A DNA stretch of 31,380 nucleotides from an uncultured Lachnospiraceae bacterium. GTDB lineage: Bacteria; Bacillota; Clostridia; Lachnospirales; Lachnospiraceae. The DNA lies in contig CAJUSK010000014.1 of NCBI GenBank assembly GCA_910589075.1, positions 1 to 31,380 of the forward strand, in the 5' to 3' direction. A program made the translations under genes and the position numbers. The notes under the pieces are model-generated. The model was given only the letters and a program-made list of their open reading frames with translations, did no database searches and had not been told where the DNA came from. Below, piece after piece: positions 30,910-31,380 of this stretch. The first letter of the stretch is position 1; each line of letters starts with the position of its first letter.

Positions 30910-31380
30910 AGGAAAATTGATTATGATGAAAAAGAATTGGAAGATGCTCTGGTAAATCAGATTACCCAGTTCCTGCTAGAACTGGGAACAGGTTTTTCCT
31001 ATGTGGGGCGTCAGGTGCATTTACAGGTTGGAGAGCGTGAATTTTATATTGATTTGCTGTTTTATCACATAAAACTTCACTGTTATGTTGTCGTAGAACT
31101 TAAAACAAAGAGATTTGAACCGGAGTATGTTGGGAAATTAAATTTTTATGTTACCGCAGTAAATAAGCAATTAACAGGAGATGGCGATAATCCGGCAATA
31201 GGTTTGCTTATTTGCAAGGATAAGGATAATGTTGTGGCGGAATATTCTTTAGAAGAAGTTTCACAGCCGATTGGTATTGCAGGATACGAATTAAGCAATG
31301 CGCTCAGCAAAGAATACCAACGCAGTCTTCCTACAATAGAAACGTTGGAGTCTGAAGTGGCAAAAATGATGAATACAAAA
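30910..31380 (+). pseudogene. YhcG/DUF1016 PDDEXK nuclease, N-terminus missing, runs off the window
   Basis: An open frame from a TGA at 30907 to the window end (157 codons). It reads LEDALVNQITQFLLELGTGFSYVGRQVHLQVGEREFYIDLLFYHIKLHCYVVVELKTKRFEPEYVGKLNFY in order. FYIDLLFYH and VVVELKTKRF carry the D and E-x-K of the PDDEXK nuclease core of DUF1016/YhcG proteins. The normal N-terminal DUF1016 domain of about 150-200 residues is missing, and no start codon with a ribosome binding site precedes the nuclease part. It is therefore a headless remnant, unless the start was lost to a recent rearrangement. Intact relatives are found on mobile islands, sometimes near restriction systems. Partial at the right edge. 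Confidence 0.75.

Noticed and set aside
1..31380. tRNA, rRNA or known riboswitch genes
   Set aside because: No cloverleaf with a T-loop GTTCRA and CCA-type end, no rRNA stretch and no recognised riboswitch core was seen by eye; a covariance-model scan was not possible.

Overview
The window reads as a chromosomal segment of an anaerobic, low-to-mid GC Firmicute, most likely a Lachnospiraceae / Clostridium cluster XIVa gut bacterium. The basis is gene content and protein character rather than a marker gene: a CotF-like ferritin-fold spore protein, YesM/YesN-type and Agr-type two-component pairs, a ribosomal-protection-type GTPase, TndX-like recombinase remnants and GGAGG-type ribosome binding sites. 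No rRNA, tRNA or CRISPR array was found.

Layout. Positions 1-3900 are a scrapyard of mobile-element and gene debris: the tail and probable terminal repeat of an IS66-type element, an intact Cys-rich DUF3795 protein, a MerR regulator fragment abutting a decapitated short-chain dehydrogenase, a large serine recombinase lacking its catalytic N-terminus, an N-terminal recombinase fragment on the other strand, and a truncated ABC substrate-binding lipoprotein. Positions 3900-12420 are ordinary core genes: pcrA (with an unusually structured, C-rich leader), a small acidic membrane protein, an M14 carboxypeptidase, greA, a CotF-like protein, a histidine phosphatase, a MATE exporter and a GNAT acetyltransferase. 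Positions 12417-13162 are a long non-coding stretch with inverted repeats.

Positions 13163-21012 form a sugar uptake and sensing locus: mglB-mglA-mglC (galactose-type ABC importer), then a membrane-anchored sugar-binding protein, a YesM-type histidine kinase and a REC-AraC response regulator, nearly abutting. The likely logic is that the extra binding protein presents sugar to the kinase, which activates the AraC-type regulator and so the mgl genes. Next come an alpha/beta hydrolase, a repeat-rich intergenic stretch and an AgrA/AgrC-like pair (22685-24741).

The most striking gene is at 25850-28555: one 901-residue protein that joins a TetM/EF-G-like ribosome-binding GTPase to a C-terminal YacP/Rae1-like NYN endoribonuclease domain. 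It is flanked by a divergent methyltransferase and a convergent TrmB-family regulator. The right end (29265-31380) returns to debris: a frameshifted IS4-type transposase, an AT-rich non-coding stretch with a perfect 17-bp hairpin, an orphan 92-residue ORF and a headless YhcG/DUF1016 nuclease fragment running off the window.

Two families of dispersed non-coding repeats (about 46 nt, and about 100 nt ending in a ribosome binding site) recur around unrelated core genes, and a 39-bp tandem repeat lies upstream of the Agr-like pair. All assignments come from reading motifs by eye; no database search was run.
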